The position numbers were made by a program, and so were the translations under genes. From NCBI RefSeq assembly GCF_041296385.1, contig NC_091013.1, forward strand, positions 33,950,001 through 34,014,000: 64,000 bases of DNA, read 5' to 3'. Below the pieces are notes generated by a model. That model had not been told where the DNA came from, did not search any database, and worked only from the letters and a program-made list of their open reading frames with translations. This DNA comes from Aphelocoma coerulescens. Its lineage: Eukaryota > Chordata > Aves > Passeriformes > Corvidae. This document shows positions 11,385 through 25,800 of this stretch, piece after piece. The number at the start of each line of letters is the position of its first letter. Within the stretch, counting starts at the first letter, position 1.

Positions 11385-12138
11385 TGTTACTGCATAGCTA
11401 CACTTCAACTGTCAGGCTGTAGCTTAGTGAAACTGGATCTTCTCCTCTTTGCCGAAATGATGATGCTTTGCTCTGACTTTTAAATTTGATATAGTACATT
11501 TTCCTTCAGTAATATAACTGCAAAAGGCGAGTGGAGTTGCCCTGGTCCCAGGTTTTCTTACCTGTTTGTAAATTAGGCTGTAAATTTAAACCCTTGTGGG
11601 AAGTGAGCTTGACCTCCACAAGTGGTAACAAGTGTTTCAGTTTGTGGAGCTTGTCACAGCTATTTATATTCTGATTTCTTCATTTTCCCCACCCATTTAA
11701 CTCCTCTAGACAGTTTTACCAGACGCTGCTTTATTTTTTTCCAAAACTAGAAAAAGAGTAGATGCTTTCTTCTTTCATTGTAGCCTTTCCAACTGAAAAT
11801 ATATTGCTCTTCTAGAACTGTCTTGATTTTTCCTTTCATTTTAAGTGCACTGGTTTAAGTTTTCACCCATGACAGATCATTCTGGAAATGTGTTGTTATT
11901 CTTTTCCTATTTTCAGAAATGTTACAACTTGTGTAGTGGTATGGTTGCTTGGTTTTGTCAGCTGCACTGTGCAGTAGACAAAACAGTGTACGGATGACAT
12001 TCAAGAAAAAGTGAAGTACAAAAAAGTTAATTTAGCTTGTCCTTGAGCTGCAAATTTCTAATGAACATAGAGCAAGTGACATAATTGCTATATAATAGGC
12101 TAACTTGTTGGAAACCTGGTAATTTAGTATGATTACAA
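11385..12138. other. Intergenic, no gene recognised
   Basis: AT-rich spacer between two plus-oriented CR1 3' ends. No coding or RNA signal was seen. Confidence 0.6.
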
Positions 12139-12416
12139 GTGCCCAGTGACAGAACCCAAGGGAATGGCCTGAAACTGTGTCAGGGGAGGTTTAGGCTGAA
12201 TATTAGAAGAAATGTTCTTCACCCAGAGGGTGGTTGGGAACTGGAACAGCTCCCCAGGGCAATGGTCACAGCACCAGCCTGACAATAGTTCAAGGACCAT
12301 TTGGACAACATTCCCAGGCACATGGTGTGATTCTTGGGGATGGTGCTGTGCAGGGCCAGGAGTTGGACTTGATGGTCCGTGTGGGTCCCTTCCAGCTCAG
12401 CATATTCAGTGATTTT
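12139..12416 (+). mobile_element. CR1 LINE 3'-end fragment
   Basis: About 280 bp of CR1 3' region in the plus orientation. It runs from the gacagaacccaagggaatgg segment through ttcacccagagggtggttgg and ctgtgcagggccaggagttg to the terminal cttccagctcagcatattca. The translated remnants are broken, so it cannot move on its own. Confidence 0.88.
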
Positions 12417-13214
12417 GGAAAACAAGTTGAAATATTTGGAAGAATCCTTCATTTTTCATTTGAGATAATTGCATGAAAACTGCAAGTTCCTTTACCTGTG
12501 CTGGCAGCAGACACTAAGGCAGCTTTCTGCCCCTGGAAAATATCTCTGCCTAAAAGGAAGAAAAATTACAGATGCTCAGAAGTTCCTCAGGAATTACCAT
12601 GGACATCTAAGAACTGTTTTGGTCCAGTGACATTTGGAAGGATGAGATAGTCCAAGTGATGAAAGAGGTAGGCAGACCTCAGAACAGTCTAAACAGACTT
12701 AACTATACAACCCTGAGAAGAGATATTTGTGGGGTGCTTGGCGAGAAGGAGCTTGATGACAAAAAATTGTCAATTTTTCTGATTCTCTGTATGTTCAAGA
12801 AAGCAGAATTCTGAGCTTCCTTTTTGTTACAAAGAACAGTGCTGAAGACTAAGATCCTTCTTGAGTTTTCCTTTTAAAATCAAATAATCTGCATCAAATC
12901 CCACACTTACATATCACACAAACCTTTTGCCTGAGTGGGGATGAAATTGATGCCTGCATGCAGTTTAGTCACACAACTTGTGCAGGTAGCACACCACTAC
13001 AGAAAAAAAGCAGTATTTGCATTAGATCATAACTGCAGTTTTACAGACTAATTAGCATTTGCTTTATGCTGTACAATACAGCTGGCTTTTGCATTTTGCT
13101 GAATTTAGCAAATACATCCCTCTGGAGATGCTAAACTAGGATAAACTCTACAAATTATGAAGGTTTTACTAACCCTTTTCTCTAGATGATCAGGGAACTA
13201 AGAATCTTCATCTA
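12417..13214. other. Intergenic, no gene recognised
   Basis: Sequence between a CR1 end and a solo LTR. Nothing recognisable, apart from the 5 bp target-site copy ATCTA at 13210-13214. Confidence 0.6.
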
Positions 13215-13812
13215 TGTCATAGTTTAACTCTACCCAGCAGCTAAGCCCCACTTAGCTGCTTGATCACTTTCCCCTGGTGGGATGGGAGAGAGAATTGGAA
13301 GTGTAAAAGTGAGAAAATGCGTGCGTTGGGATGAACACAGTGTATTAGGGAAAGCAAAAGCCATGCACACAAGCAAAGTAATACAAAGAATTAATTCACT
13401 GCTTCCCATAATCAAGCAGGTGTTCAGCCATCTCCAGGAAACTGGGCTCCATCATACATCACAGTGACTTGGGATGACAAGCACCATCACTCCAAACAAC
13501 CTCCTCTTCTTCTTTCTCCAGCTTTATATGCTAAGCATGACTCCATATGATATGGAATATCCCTGTGGTCAGTTAGGGTCAGCTGTCCTGGTGTCCCCTC
13601 CCAACTCCTTTTGCACCCTCATACTCCTCACTCATGGGGTGGGGTGAGAGGCAGAAAAGGCCTTGGTTCTGTGTAAGCACTGCTCAGAGATAATGAAAAC
13701 ATCCCTGAGTAATCAGCACTGTTTCCTGTACAAATCCAAAACACAGCCCCAAACTGGCTGCTCTGAAGCAAATTCGGACTCTGTCCCAGCTAAACTCAGC
13801 ACAATCCAGCTG
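13215..13812 (-). mobile_element. Solo LTR of an endogenous retrovirus (ERVL-like), minus orientation
   Basis: About 598 bp, the same family as 48329-48902 but inverted. The plus strand opens with tgtcatagtttaac, the reverse complement of the LTR 3' end, and carries the LTR TATA region (agctttatatgc, near 13521-13532). The 5 bp sequence ATCTA occurs directly before (13210-13214) and directly after (13813-13817), consistent with a target-site duplication. The 5' terminal dinucleotide of the LTR is mutated. No internal retroviral sequence is attached. Five-bp duplications are typical of class III (ERVL) elements; the class call is an inference. Confidence 0.82.
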
Positions 13813-16800
13813 ATCTACGAGATATATGAAGTATATAAAGTATATCATTTGGGGAGCAGCAGGGGAGGAATGTTTATCCAGTTACTTAAACATTTTCACA
13901 TGAGGGTTATGAGACTAGAGCTATGAGACCAGAATTTGCCCACCATGACCTCTTACAGCATTCCCAAAAAAGACACAATCAAGAGAGAGGATTTGAGAAA
14001 TGATAATAATGTTTTTTAGCACATCATTCTCAAGAGATAAACCACAGGTAGCTCTGTGGCTAGAGAGCATTATATTTTCATCTCTACCCAATCACGTCTA
14101 TGCTCAGAGGATGTTCCATTGCATAAAACAAGTCTCACTGGGGAAAAAACTATTGGAAGCCAAACTGGCCTCAGCAAGAGATCAGCTTAATCTGGAGAAT
14201 GCAATGGCCTTGTGCAAAACACAGAAGAAAACAAGGCCCTGAAAAGTCCTATAGATAATACCAGTAATGAAAATTGAACTGAATAGTGTGAAATTAATGA
14301 GAGAAACTGAAAATTATTCTGGTAAAATAGAGAACTTTTACTATCCTTAAAATTACTACTAGCAGGTGGCCCAGTTTGAGCAAATTATACATCAAAAATC
14401 ACTGTCATCAACTTCCAGAATTTTAGTGACAGAAATCTGGCAGTGCTATCTCAGTGCTGTTGGAAACAGAAGCAGAATTGACGCAGGGAGAACCACTCAG
14501 CTTAAGAACTACTAGAGTTTATTTCTACACCAGAAAAATAAAAAGCAAACATACAGTATTGAAAACCTATTTTAAAAATAGTAAAGGTGAAGGTTCTTGT
14601 TATAGCTTGCTACAGCATGTGTTCCTTGCAGTCTTTAGAGATGACATATAGTGCCTAGGTAACAATTTTAATGCAAAATAACAATGATGTTAAACTCTTG
14701 GGCATGTTTGGACTGGCTGTGAGTCTAATAAAAATGGTCAATGATTAAGTCGGATGTTGCTGTGTGAATACACTGTTGGTTCATGGAGTTCTACTTACAG
14801 ATACATAAGATGCCTTGAAACTCTCCAGAGTGTGCTGCAAAAAGACACTTGAGGAAAATCTAACAATTACTGGCAAATGTACGTGCACCATTGGCTGCCA
14901 AATGTAGTCATAACACTGGCATGTCGGTGGAAACTCACTGAAATGGAGAGGACCAATAGACACCTCTTCAGTAGCCCACCAGTAAAAGAAAAAAATACTC
15001 AATGTTTCAGCATAAAAGACAGAAACACTCAGTGTTTCAGCATCTGAAGAGCTGCTTCAGTTTCATAACAGCAGCTGTGAAAATGAAAATATGTAAAAAC
15101 ATGAGAGAACTACTGATAAAGCTGGGAGAATAACAGCAAGAGCAAAACTGCTTAGCAGGAAGCAGCAGAAGAAAGAAGACTGAAGCAAGTCTCATGAAAG
15201 CAAAACAAGTGAAGAGACAAGCAGTTTCTAAAAAATGTCCTGAGCTCTGTACAGAGCCACTAAGCAGGCCACCAGGAGTGGCTGGAAGGTCCATAGTGTG
15301 CTTGCCCCTTTCTACTGTCTGATACATAAGAGTTCTGCAGGTGCAGGGATGTACAGGTTGGTTTGATGCATGTCTTACCAACTTGGGTACCAGACAGGAA
15401 TGTAGCTACACTGCTCTGGGAATCAGAGTCCAGAGACAATGCAGATACTTTTCCATGACTCTGAACTCAAGTGAATGACAGGAACCCATCAGGTTCAAAT
15501 AGGTTTCTACACATAACTCACCCAGATGTGTCTAGACCACACTCCAGCTGCATTGAGGAGCACAGTGCTGTAAGGAGCCCAGAAATACAACACTGAAGTG
15601 CTTCTTTCTAGAGATGACATGCACGATTCCGTGATGCCCTTCCACTTATGGACTGTCTCCATACTGTCTAAGGTAATGAGCTCTGTGTGGCAGTTTGGGT
15701 GCTAGTATGCCTTACTAGCTTGGGCACAGGCTGTACTCACAGAGCGTGGCACCTGCCAGTGCTAACTTTTCCAGAATTAGAAGTGTGATGCACTTCACCC
15801 TAACTGCAGTATTGTTTGCGCACTGCTAGCCATGAAGAGGGTGACCGTAGTAAGCAGATGGATTTCTTTGGATTATCTTAATTATTATGAATGCCCTGAT
15901 CTGTCAAAAATATTACTCAATGCAAAAAAAAAATTTGTTCTTCAAGAAAAAAAATCAAAATATATTGCTAGATGCATTCCAGAACACCTGAATGCATAGT
16001 ATTACAGGAACAGCAAGAAAAAAGTAGTCACTTATCTATAGAGGCAATGAGCAATGACTGTCTAAGCAACAAATCACCTTCATAAATTAAGAATGTCTCT
16101 CTCAGAAATAGATGCTTTCAGTGCAGACTTCATACTTTTTTGGTGAGGGGACACGGAACGGAAAACCACTAGAGTGTCTATTAAGAAAGACTGATTTATT
16201 CCAAAGTAAATGATCCAAGGAAATCCTCAGAGAATACTCTTCTTACAATATCAAGAATTCTAACTAGGACAAGCCCACATCAGCATCAAGCACAGCAAGA
16301 CAATTGAAAGACAGATTTAGGACATCATCAATATGACTTCCATAACAAGTGATAACATGGATGCCATCTGGAAAACACAGAAAGGAGTTGGATATGGATG
16401 AGCTTCTGTCAAAGTTATTCTCTATTTTTTTCCTGCTATTTTTTGTGCAAGTTCTTAGCTGTGATTATTTTTTATATAATAAAAATCCTCATAATCTTAG
16501 CATGCTTATGGGTGGAGAAGTTCTGAGAGTTAAGGGCTTTGGGGGAGCAAATGTTTAGTTCTGCAAGGTTTCACAGAAAGGTTTTAATCTGTCTGGAGCT
16601 GCCATCATTTGTCATGATATAGCCTAACAATTTTGAAACATATTTTTCACTGCCACAAACAGCAGAAAAGCTGTAAAAAGGTTGCGGGTTCCAGAGTATG
16701 TTGTAGGTTGTCCTTACAATTAGGTTTACTTTAGTAATTTGTATTCCTATAGGTCCCACAAGAACTTAACTTGTCTGAAGACAAGTCATTCCTGCCCTGC

Positions 16801-19800
16801 CTGGTTGTATATGCATGAATTTTCTTCTGAGGCTGGCACACCTGGGTAATTTAATTGCACTTAGTTCTTCTTTATAACACTAAGATGGAACTCTAATCCT
16901 CTTAAGGAAGAGCACCTCATTTTCTCACTTTCAAATTCACAAGCCCCTTCAAACTTGTCATCTTCCTGTTAGCAAAAAAGGGACCGTGCCAGCTGTAGTG
17001 GTAACAATCCCCAACTTATAGTAATTACTCACTGTCTAAAGCTAGTTACAAGCTATGTTTCTTGTTCTCACTGAAACCATCGTAAAATAAGTAGCTGTTG
17101 AGGCCTGCAATATAGAAAATCTATGTGCTTAGATTCTCATAAATTCAGGTCCTGGTTAGCCTCTTTGTCAGAAGGGAGACATTTGCACAAAGTAATTGAC
17201 CCATCTATTGGTAAGTTGATACTAACAGAGGGCAGGCCAGGTGGCCAGCCTGGATTCTCCAAAGCACAGTGGCAGATCACAAGCTAATGCTATCTGAGGC
17301 AGTGTTTCACAAATTGGGCAGTCATAAATTACGACTGTGTTTAGAACTGAAGTGTCATGACCGTGGGATACAGGATGTCTCCAGAAGTGTGTTTATATTC
17401 AGCTGAATCACCAGCGTGCCAAAAAAATTCATTGGAAAAGCTTTGCTGTAAACAGCAGGTTGTAGCTCAGGGGATAGTGCCAGAGCACACAGCTTGTCAA
17501 GGCAATCAGCTCCTGCCTTCAGCCAGCTGCAGACGTGTCCTGGTAGCTCCTGGTTGAATAAAACAAGGAGAGAACCTTGGGAATCTCCTTAAACACAGAT
17601 AGCCAATACAGTTTGGGGTTGTTTTGGTTTTTTTTGTTTGTTTTCTGTATCTACTTTCTAGTTTCTTAATTTATTTTGCTTTTTATCCGGTCATCTGGCA
17701 GCTGTCACCTGGATTGGTAAATACTTTCAGCAGAAGCTGGCAATAGTTCAGGTGGCCTGACTTCAAAGGAGAGCAATATAACAAATATCCACTAAATTGC
17801 ACCTAGGCATTAAGCCACACATGCTTAAATTAGACTCTCCTGCTACCTTCTGGAAGGAAGTTGTGCAAGGAGAAGCTATAAAAGAAGAGATGCCTTCTAA
17901 GCAAACTAGGAGAGAAGCCACCTTAATACTGGCTCGGTAAAACATGAAATGTCAATGAAAAAAAAAAAAAAAGAGGAAACGAGATGAAAATTGAAAAACT
18001 GTAACAAAGAGCAAGAAAATCAGTCAACAGTGCAATGAAGTTGTTGACCAAAAAGCAGATAACAATAAATAGGGGCAGCTTCTAAGAATCCTAGAACTAA
18101 GATAAGGAAGCTCAACACCATGAAATATGATGATCTGATACCTGAGGGCAGGCAGATATTCAGGTACTTGAAAGAAGTTCTTACCAAAAAAGTTCAAGTT
18201 GGTCATTTAAACAAATGCTGAAATTTAACTATTGCATACAAAACACAATGAAATTGATACTACAACTGCAGAAGAGAGTGGGAAAAGCACGGAGAGTGCT
18301 TTGCTTTGCTGAAGGTGGGTTTCCAGCATAAACCAGCAGAAGCCCAGCTCACGCTGCACAGGCCGAGACATGCACCTCATATTGAATCTGCTCTGTGTGT
18401 AGGCAGGAGTCAGAGAGAGCCTGCCTGGGGGCAGGAAGAGGATCTTGCCTCCTCCAGTCTAAGGGTATGAACCCAGTAGGACACTTTTAGTTAAAAATAC
18501 TGGAAACTTCCTCACATGAACAGGAAATATGCTCTCTCTTTGGCAAAGACAGAGCAGATTCTTAGAGAAGGCTGCCAGAAGGCAATTACTCGGGTTAAGT
18601 GCACAAGCTACATCTGGGATGGGGATATTGCTTAGTGTATTTGGCAAATTAAGTTATTTCAAGGTAATACAAATAGAAACAGATTGCTCTTTTTAAAAAG
18701 GTGGTGAAGAAGGAAGCACTGGATTCTTGTCTTTCATGAGTCAGAAAAAAATGACTTGGCTGAAAGACGCAAGTAAATTACGGAAGGTACACCTGAGTTT
18801 AAGTAGGGATGGACATACCAAAAGTGTGATAGTATCCCATTTCCACTTTGCCCACCAAGAGATTTCTTGGACTATATTTGTCCTCTCTGACATGCATGGA
18901 CAATACACAGAAGCCTTTTTGATTTCTTTAAAGACTTCTCGTAAGAAAGCACTAGATCTGAAGGTGCATGGCCAAAGTCTGCCATCATCACTTAGCTGGA
19001 ATTTCAAAACATTTATAAAATGTGAACTAGTTCAGACAGGGCAATGAAGATTCAGCCCAGTCTTCATGGGTGAAATGTTCTAGTTCAGCAGTAAGCTGAA
19101 CACAAAGGGTTCATAGAGCTGTGTCAGGAGAGTTTAAAAGGTACATACAAAGATGAGAGAGGACAAATCTGCTCCAATTTGACATTCCCAGTGCAGAAGT
19201 CTGCTTTGGCATAGGGCTCTCTCTGCAGTCAAAACCTGGTACTTGTGCAAACAAACTGCACCTTGAGATTGCCACTTTCTCTCCAGTGACTGAGGAGGGT
19301 AGACAGGGTAATCAGCTCAGTTGCAAATGCTTCCTACATAGATGCCCAAAAACCAGTTAGAAGATTAAGTGTTGTTGGACCAGAAGACTTACAGCGTTTC
19401 CTTCCAGCCTCAACCATTCTGTGAAGCTCAGGCCAAGTGCCAACGTGTAAAATTGGAGCAGCCAAAGGCAACTGCCCCTCAGGTCACTCAAATTAGCTGT
19501 AAGTCCAGTCTTGCCCAGCATTTGAAGTGAAAACAGGATGGGCATGAGGGGTCAGACATATTATCCCTTAATTTACTCATCTGGGTGAAAAAATGCAAGC
19601 TTTTACAAGAGAGTATGTGCAAAGGCTCATAAAGTGATTGTCATAAAAGCAAAAGAAAACTCACTGAATTGTCTGTCTTGTTACTGACAGCCTTAATTTT
19701 CTTAAGATATTGATCTGTGTGCCATTAGCCATTTTTAAGAAGTGATCAACTGAAACTGTGACTCTTGGGAACAGAATAAACAAGTTTTTATATTCTGAAA

Positions 19801-22800
19801 CTTAACCAATTACTAAATAATATTTTTTTTTATCCTTTGTAACCAGGGAAACAGATGCTGAACTGATGTCCAAGCTGCTGAGGAATATAAAGTGCCTTGG
19901 GCTGGAGGAAATAAATGTGCAGCTGCCATAGGAAAAGGGAACAACAAAAATGGCATGTTTTTGAGGAGACTATGATGGCCAAAGAAGGAACTAACTTGGA
20001 AAAGATCACCTTATTTTCCTGAAAGCCTCATTCTGCCACTAGTTTCTGGAAATAGATCAACTCAGAGGAGTAAGTATAATCAGCTCCAAGCCATTTATGA
20101 GTCTGAGATTAAAGTGGGTTGGTGGGGTGTGAAGAAATATGGAGATGTGAGGAAAAGAAAATGCTCCTCTGCGACTGCTGTCAAATACAGCATCCAACTG
20201 CCCATAGGCTGATTGCATTACAGAGGAAATGTAATACATTTTGTAATCATCCCAGGATTTGGATTTCAGTATTCTTTAGGTGTGTGTTAATGAAATTGTC
20301 TAGGTTGTCCAGGAGCATCTTGACTTGTGATGGCCATAATTCCCACCCCAAAAAATCCCTTAAAAATTCCTCCATTCTTTTAATGAATTTGGGAAAGAAA
20401 AACCAAACCAAACAAAAACAAACAAATAAAAACAAACAAACAAACAAAAACATCCAACCAGAAATAACCTTTCTCACTCGTCCAAAACGCTGCTAAGTAA
20501 TAGCAAGTAACTTGGACAATTGGATTTCCATGGCAGCTGTATTGGACTAATGGCTGTTCAGAAGAAAAGGTTTATATTACTTTATGTGCCCTTTCTCTTT
20601 TCAGCACTTTCAGCCTTGAGGATTTTATGAGTAAATCCAAGAAAAATACTTGGGTGTACAGTGACAATATAAAAAATGTACATTTACTAGACAAATGAAT
20701 TTTGTTAAGAAAGCCAGGATCATGACAAAGAGAAAATTAAGGAGAGAAGGAGAAGAAGGAAAAACAAAATGTCAGAATTCTTGGTGACTACTGAAACTAC
20801 TCCTTGTCTGACTCCAAAACAGATAGAGAAAAAGGAATGCATTAGGTTGTCATTGGCAATTTTATATTCAACCTCTTTATTACTTTCCTGATATGGTCAG
20901 TTCATGAGGGATCTGATTCCTCACTTTGCAATCCAGTTTGAAATCAGGTAATCATGAAAGGTAATACCTGTGTCTTTTACTGTGCTAAATGAAGCAAACT
21001 GTCTTATGTGGCAAGGAAGCAGATGATCTAACAGGTGTATTTAATATTTTAGTATTGTCCTGCTTAGTTTTTACGTTCCTCGCAGAAGTATTTCCTCATG
21101 TTCCTACCCAAGGGAACGTGCCACATTCACAACTGCCAACAATCACTGTCCTGAAGGAGCAGACAGGCTTTGCTGCTGGTCACCACCTCCAAGTCCCATG
21201 TATGTGTTAAGGAATAGCAGCAGATGTCACAGCATGATCGATGCAAACTAGGAGTAAATCTCATAAACATGGACTCCTGCACACTACATCAGCAAGGACA
21301 TGGTGTGGACACCAATCACTTTGAAATCACTTTGTCCCAGATCTTGCAATGCTTCCTGTCTGACTCTACCTTGAACAAGTGCAGCATCTCCAGGCCTGGC
21401 CAGTGAATTTTCTGGTATTTGATGCACTCAACTCTAAAGTCACTCACACAAACACACAGGGAAAAAAAAAAAACATCAAGTAATGCTTTTCTGGTAAAAA
21501 CATTGCAGGAGGAGCCCACAGCCCTCCAGAAACTAGAAAAGCAGAAATTTTAAAATTTATAGATACTTCTTTTCAGCACATTTTAATAGTCTCCATTATT
21601 TAGCTGGTTTTCCATCTCATCCCAAAGCATATTTAAATGTTTGGTTGTTTCTTTCCCTCTCAGATTTTCTGTAATGTTGTCAGCAGTTACAAATACTAGG
21701 CAAAAAAAGCATTACAAATGCTAGACCACATTTATGTATTCTCATATCCTAGCCCTCTGCAGCTTCTGAAATTGGAGCCTGTCCCCTTCTCATCAGGGAT
21801 TTCTGTGGACTCTCTCCTGGGATGGCAGAACCACCACTTCCATCTTCAGTGTCCTAGTTCAGATTTATTACTCCATCCCCTCACCTCCAAACATTACTCC
21901 CTCTTTTAATTTTCATTCTCTGCTTTCTCTGCTGACTGCAGTTGCTTTAAGCAAATGAAAAATGAAAAAAGCAAGGACTGTAGGTGCTGCTTTAAATGGA
22001 GTGCCCCCAGATCTGCCCCTCAAGTGAATCCTGCAAAGGTTAACCTGCATGACTGTTGTAAGTGCAGCTGCTGTCACAGGAGCCTGGAAAGACCAGCCCC
22101 ATGACCCATTTTAAACACACAATCCCTGATTCATGGCAGAAATCTCATTATGGACATTCATTTTTTTTTAAGAAGTGCTGAGTAGATGGGTAACAACGTA
22201 TCTTCAAATTAAATCCAGTTCAATAAATAGCACAAAATTAAATCATTCAAGGTCTGGCCTGCCTTGAGCTATACTTAAGCCCTGTGCATGATTAACAGAT
22301 TAGAATGCAAAAAAAAAAAAGCAGCTTAATCTGTCCACTGCAGAGATACTTTTATTCCCCTGTGCTACAAATTGTTTTATCTCTAGATACTACACCAGTC
22401 TGCTCTGCCTGTAGTCCTGAGCAGATGGTGTGGCTAGAGGAGCACTGAATTTCCAATTTACCCTGAAACTTGGATATTTGTGTTTTGTCCTTTGAATGAT
22501 AATACTGTTTTCAATTCTTGCAAAGAACTATGTATTTCATTCATTACAGTGGTATTCCCAGTCAAGATCAACACAAACAAATGCTGAGAGGATCAGATTG
22601 GTCCCAAGCCATGCAGTAATTCAGTATAAAAGAAAAGGCAGTGGCATCCAGATAGCCCAAATCCTACCTTCATGCCTTATCTGTAACAACACACTATCTG
22701 CTATGTGGCTGTCACTTAAACATCCTTTAAATTAGCACTTTATATTTGGACATTTAAATCCTAAATATTCCTCACAATGAACTTCAATTAACTAACAAAG

Positions 22801-25800
22801 ACAGCATTCCAAGCTTTTATTCTCTTAAATGGAGCCTACTTTTACTTTTTTTAATAAGGCTGCATAGCTGTATAACCACACTACTGCACTTTAAATAAAA
22901 GTAACTAAAGTAGAATAATATAAAGCTTAGTCCAACAGAACATAATCTAAATTCTTCTGGCACAGCAGGACCATGTTTCACTTTCAGCAGAAACTGAGAG
23001 GTGAGAGGGTTCAGCCTTGGGCAGGATGAAGCCATTTGCAATATTACATACACTGTGCATAGCACTGACAACAAAGAGAATCAGGCACACATTGAGACCA
23101 TGCACAGGTCTCAATTAGAAATATCACTGCAAGGCCTTTGGCACTTAAATAACCAGAAAACCGTTGTCATCATTTGCATTTCATAGCTGAAACTCACTTA
23201 AATATAGGGACATATCAGAATAGCAATGAGACACACTGGCACATTCATGTATTTTTAAATATGAAAAAGACCACCCTGCTGTAGCAGGTGACATTTTACA
23301 GTCTGCTCTGGTACCCTCCTTCAATCATACCAGCTACTTCCAGAAGATGTTTTCTGCCAAAGTGCCTGAACAAATTAGAAACCTGCTGGCACAGGGGATT
23401 TTACAAATTGAGCAGTAGGATTTTAATTTAGTGATTCTCTTAAATATAACACCCTTAAACCCCTGTGTGGGCTTACAAGCTACATGGCCAAGTCAGACTT
23501 GCCTCAGGTGCAAAATCCCAGTGACAATAAGCCTGCACCAGCTGTAAAAGCAGTGGGCTAGTGAGTACCACTGTAGGGTGGTGGTATGTCACCTGCAACT
23601 GCTGAGGCACGGGCTCATGTGAGAAGACAAAAGCTGTCCTAGGAATAGGTTTATCTGTGATATGGTTTCCTTCTGGTAAGGTTTTATGCAGTTTTCCTCT
23701 ATTGAGCTTTCAGAAGTGAGTCAGGTGATACATGACCCAGTTTTGAACAGGAAGGTAACCCCAACTTGGTATGCTACTGTGAGCATGTGTAGTCTTCTGA
23801 TTTTAAGTACAACTAAAGAAAAGCAGAGTTGATTGAATAAATCATTAGTTCTTTGTTATAAGTTTTAAATGAATTGATGTTTGAACAGCAAGCTTTGTTG
23901 TGTTAGAGGATTTTTCCTAACAGTAATTTCTGTAGTGACTACTACTAAAACAAAAGCAATGTGGTTTTAAGACCATTCAGTGTGATAAGGCTCTGCTGAG
24001 AAATTAAAAAACCTGTTTGTATGTGTCATACTAATTTTCTGAAGGGATGTATCATAACAGCAGTCTATAATGTTGAAAATTGTGAGAGCTTTTTCAATTG
24101 TTTGCACAAAAATAACTGCATTTTTAGTGCCTAGCTTCAAACTTAAGTGGCCATGATTCTCATACCTGATTGATCTGTAAATCTTGGAGTTTGGATTGTG
24201 CAAAACCCCTAAAAAATAATCAGTTGAGTCTGAGATATCTGATATTTGAGGACAGATTGAGTTTCCAGACTCCTCAAAACAGAAAATCACATGAAAACAT
24301 CCCATTGTCAACAGCTAAGCCTCCCAGATTCTCTCCAGTTCACCTTGAAGCGGTGAGAAAACAACATTTTATGTGATGAGCTCATTGCCTGCAGTGCCAG
24401 ACTCTGCCCTTCCAGAATCCCAGGTGCTGGGGAAAGTCAGTGAGCCCCAGCTTTTCCCACCTTTTATTTTCAGTAATTTATTATCATTGCCAAAGGGACA
24501 TCCATAGCCATGTTCTTACTCTTTTTTTTTTTACAGCAAGGGCACTGAAAGTTTTGCATATGCCAGGTGTAGGATGCCTATGTCTATACACAGCCCAGCC
24601 AACATCAGCAACCAAAGAGACACAGCCAAAAAGATTTGCCCCAAAATCTCAGCATCTTTCAGACATTTCAAATTTGCTGTGAACATGCTGATCAGCTGGG
24701 CTCCTGCAATTGGTCTGAGTATGTCCAACCAACCATTTTAAGTTTGTCCAGCATGGCTGGAAAGGCAACAGCGTTGGCCACCAGAAGTTCAAAGAGTGCA
24801 GAAACTGAGAGTATATCAGCAGCACTCCAGCCAGAGCTGCAGGAAGGTCCCCAGCTGCATTGAATGATTTTTAGAGTTGAATGCTGCATGGCTGGGGGAG
24901 GAAAAAAAACCAACAAACTGTCAGTAAGGCAGGAGAGTGTAGGTGAGAAATTTTCCCCCAGATTTAACATGATCCTAAACATTTTCTTAAAGAGAATCTG
25001 TGAATGATTCTTTGCATCTAAAATAACCTAGAGATTTGAGACTTTTATGTGCTTTTGTTTAATTAATGTTTGTTACAAGACCTACTGAAACTACCTTTCT
25101 CATGTTTATATTATAAAGGCTCTGTGATAGTAATGTGAGACCAACAGGAATAATCCCATCTGCATAACAAAAACTAAAGGGAGATCTGTAACTGATTTAA
25201 TTTTATCATGTTTCAACCACTAAATACATCTTTTTACATCAGCAATATGCAATAAATTGCATTTCTGTCAATAGGTAACAGATGAGTATGCCACTCTATC
25301 AAAATTAAACTATAGCCGTTTCCTGTTATTACGCTTACAACTCTTGCAGCCACATCCAGACTTTGGATCCAGCAGCGCACCCTTCCAAGGATGTTGCTTC
25401 AGGACTGATGCAGGCTGACAAAGAAAGGGAAAAGAGCAGACAGAGTTAATACAAGCACGAGAACTGCAAGGTGCAGACAGGAAATACCCTTTCTGGTTTT
25501 AAGTAATTTGGTTTAGTTTGTTATAAAACTTATATTGTTCAAAGAGACACAGAGAAAATGAATCCTTTTGGATTCCTGAACTTCAAAATTACACATCTTA
25601 AAATGATAATAGAAAGACAGCAGTTCAATTTGATTGGCAAATTAATTGGGATTGAGACATTAGCCATATGTTCTTTCATTTGTTTTTTTGGTTTTTTTCC
25701 AAACTGAAATAGATAAACGTATTTTTAATTTTACAATCCTTTTCTGCTTTTCATTTCCTATAAATACTGTTCAAAGTTTTTTTGGATTACAGTGAAAACC

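Noticed and set aside
12133..12476. Overlapping 60-80 codon frames on both strands
   Set aside because: They fall inside the CR1 3' end and are readings of repeat DNA.
13818..13850. TATA-like repeats (agtatataaagtatat) beside the LTR
   Set aside because: They lie outside the LTR boundary set by the ATCTA duplication, with no start-site context. They look like simple AT-rich sequence.
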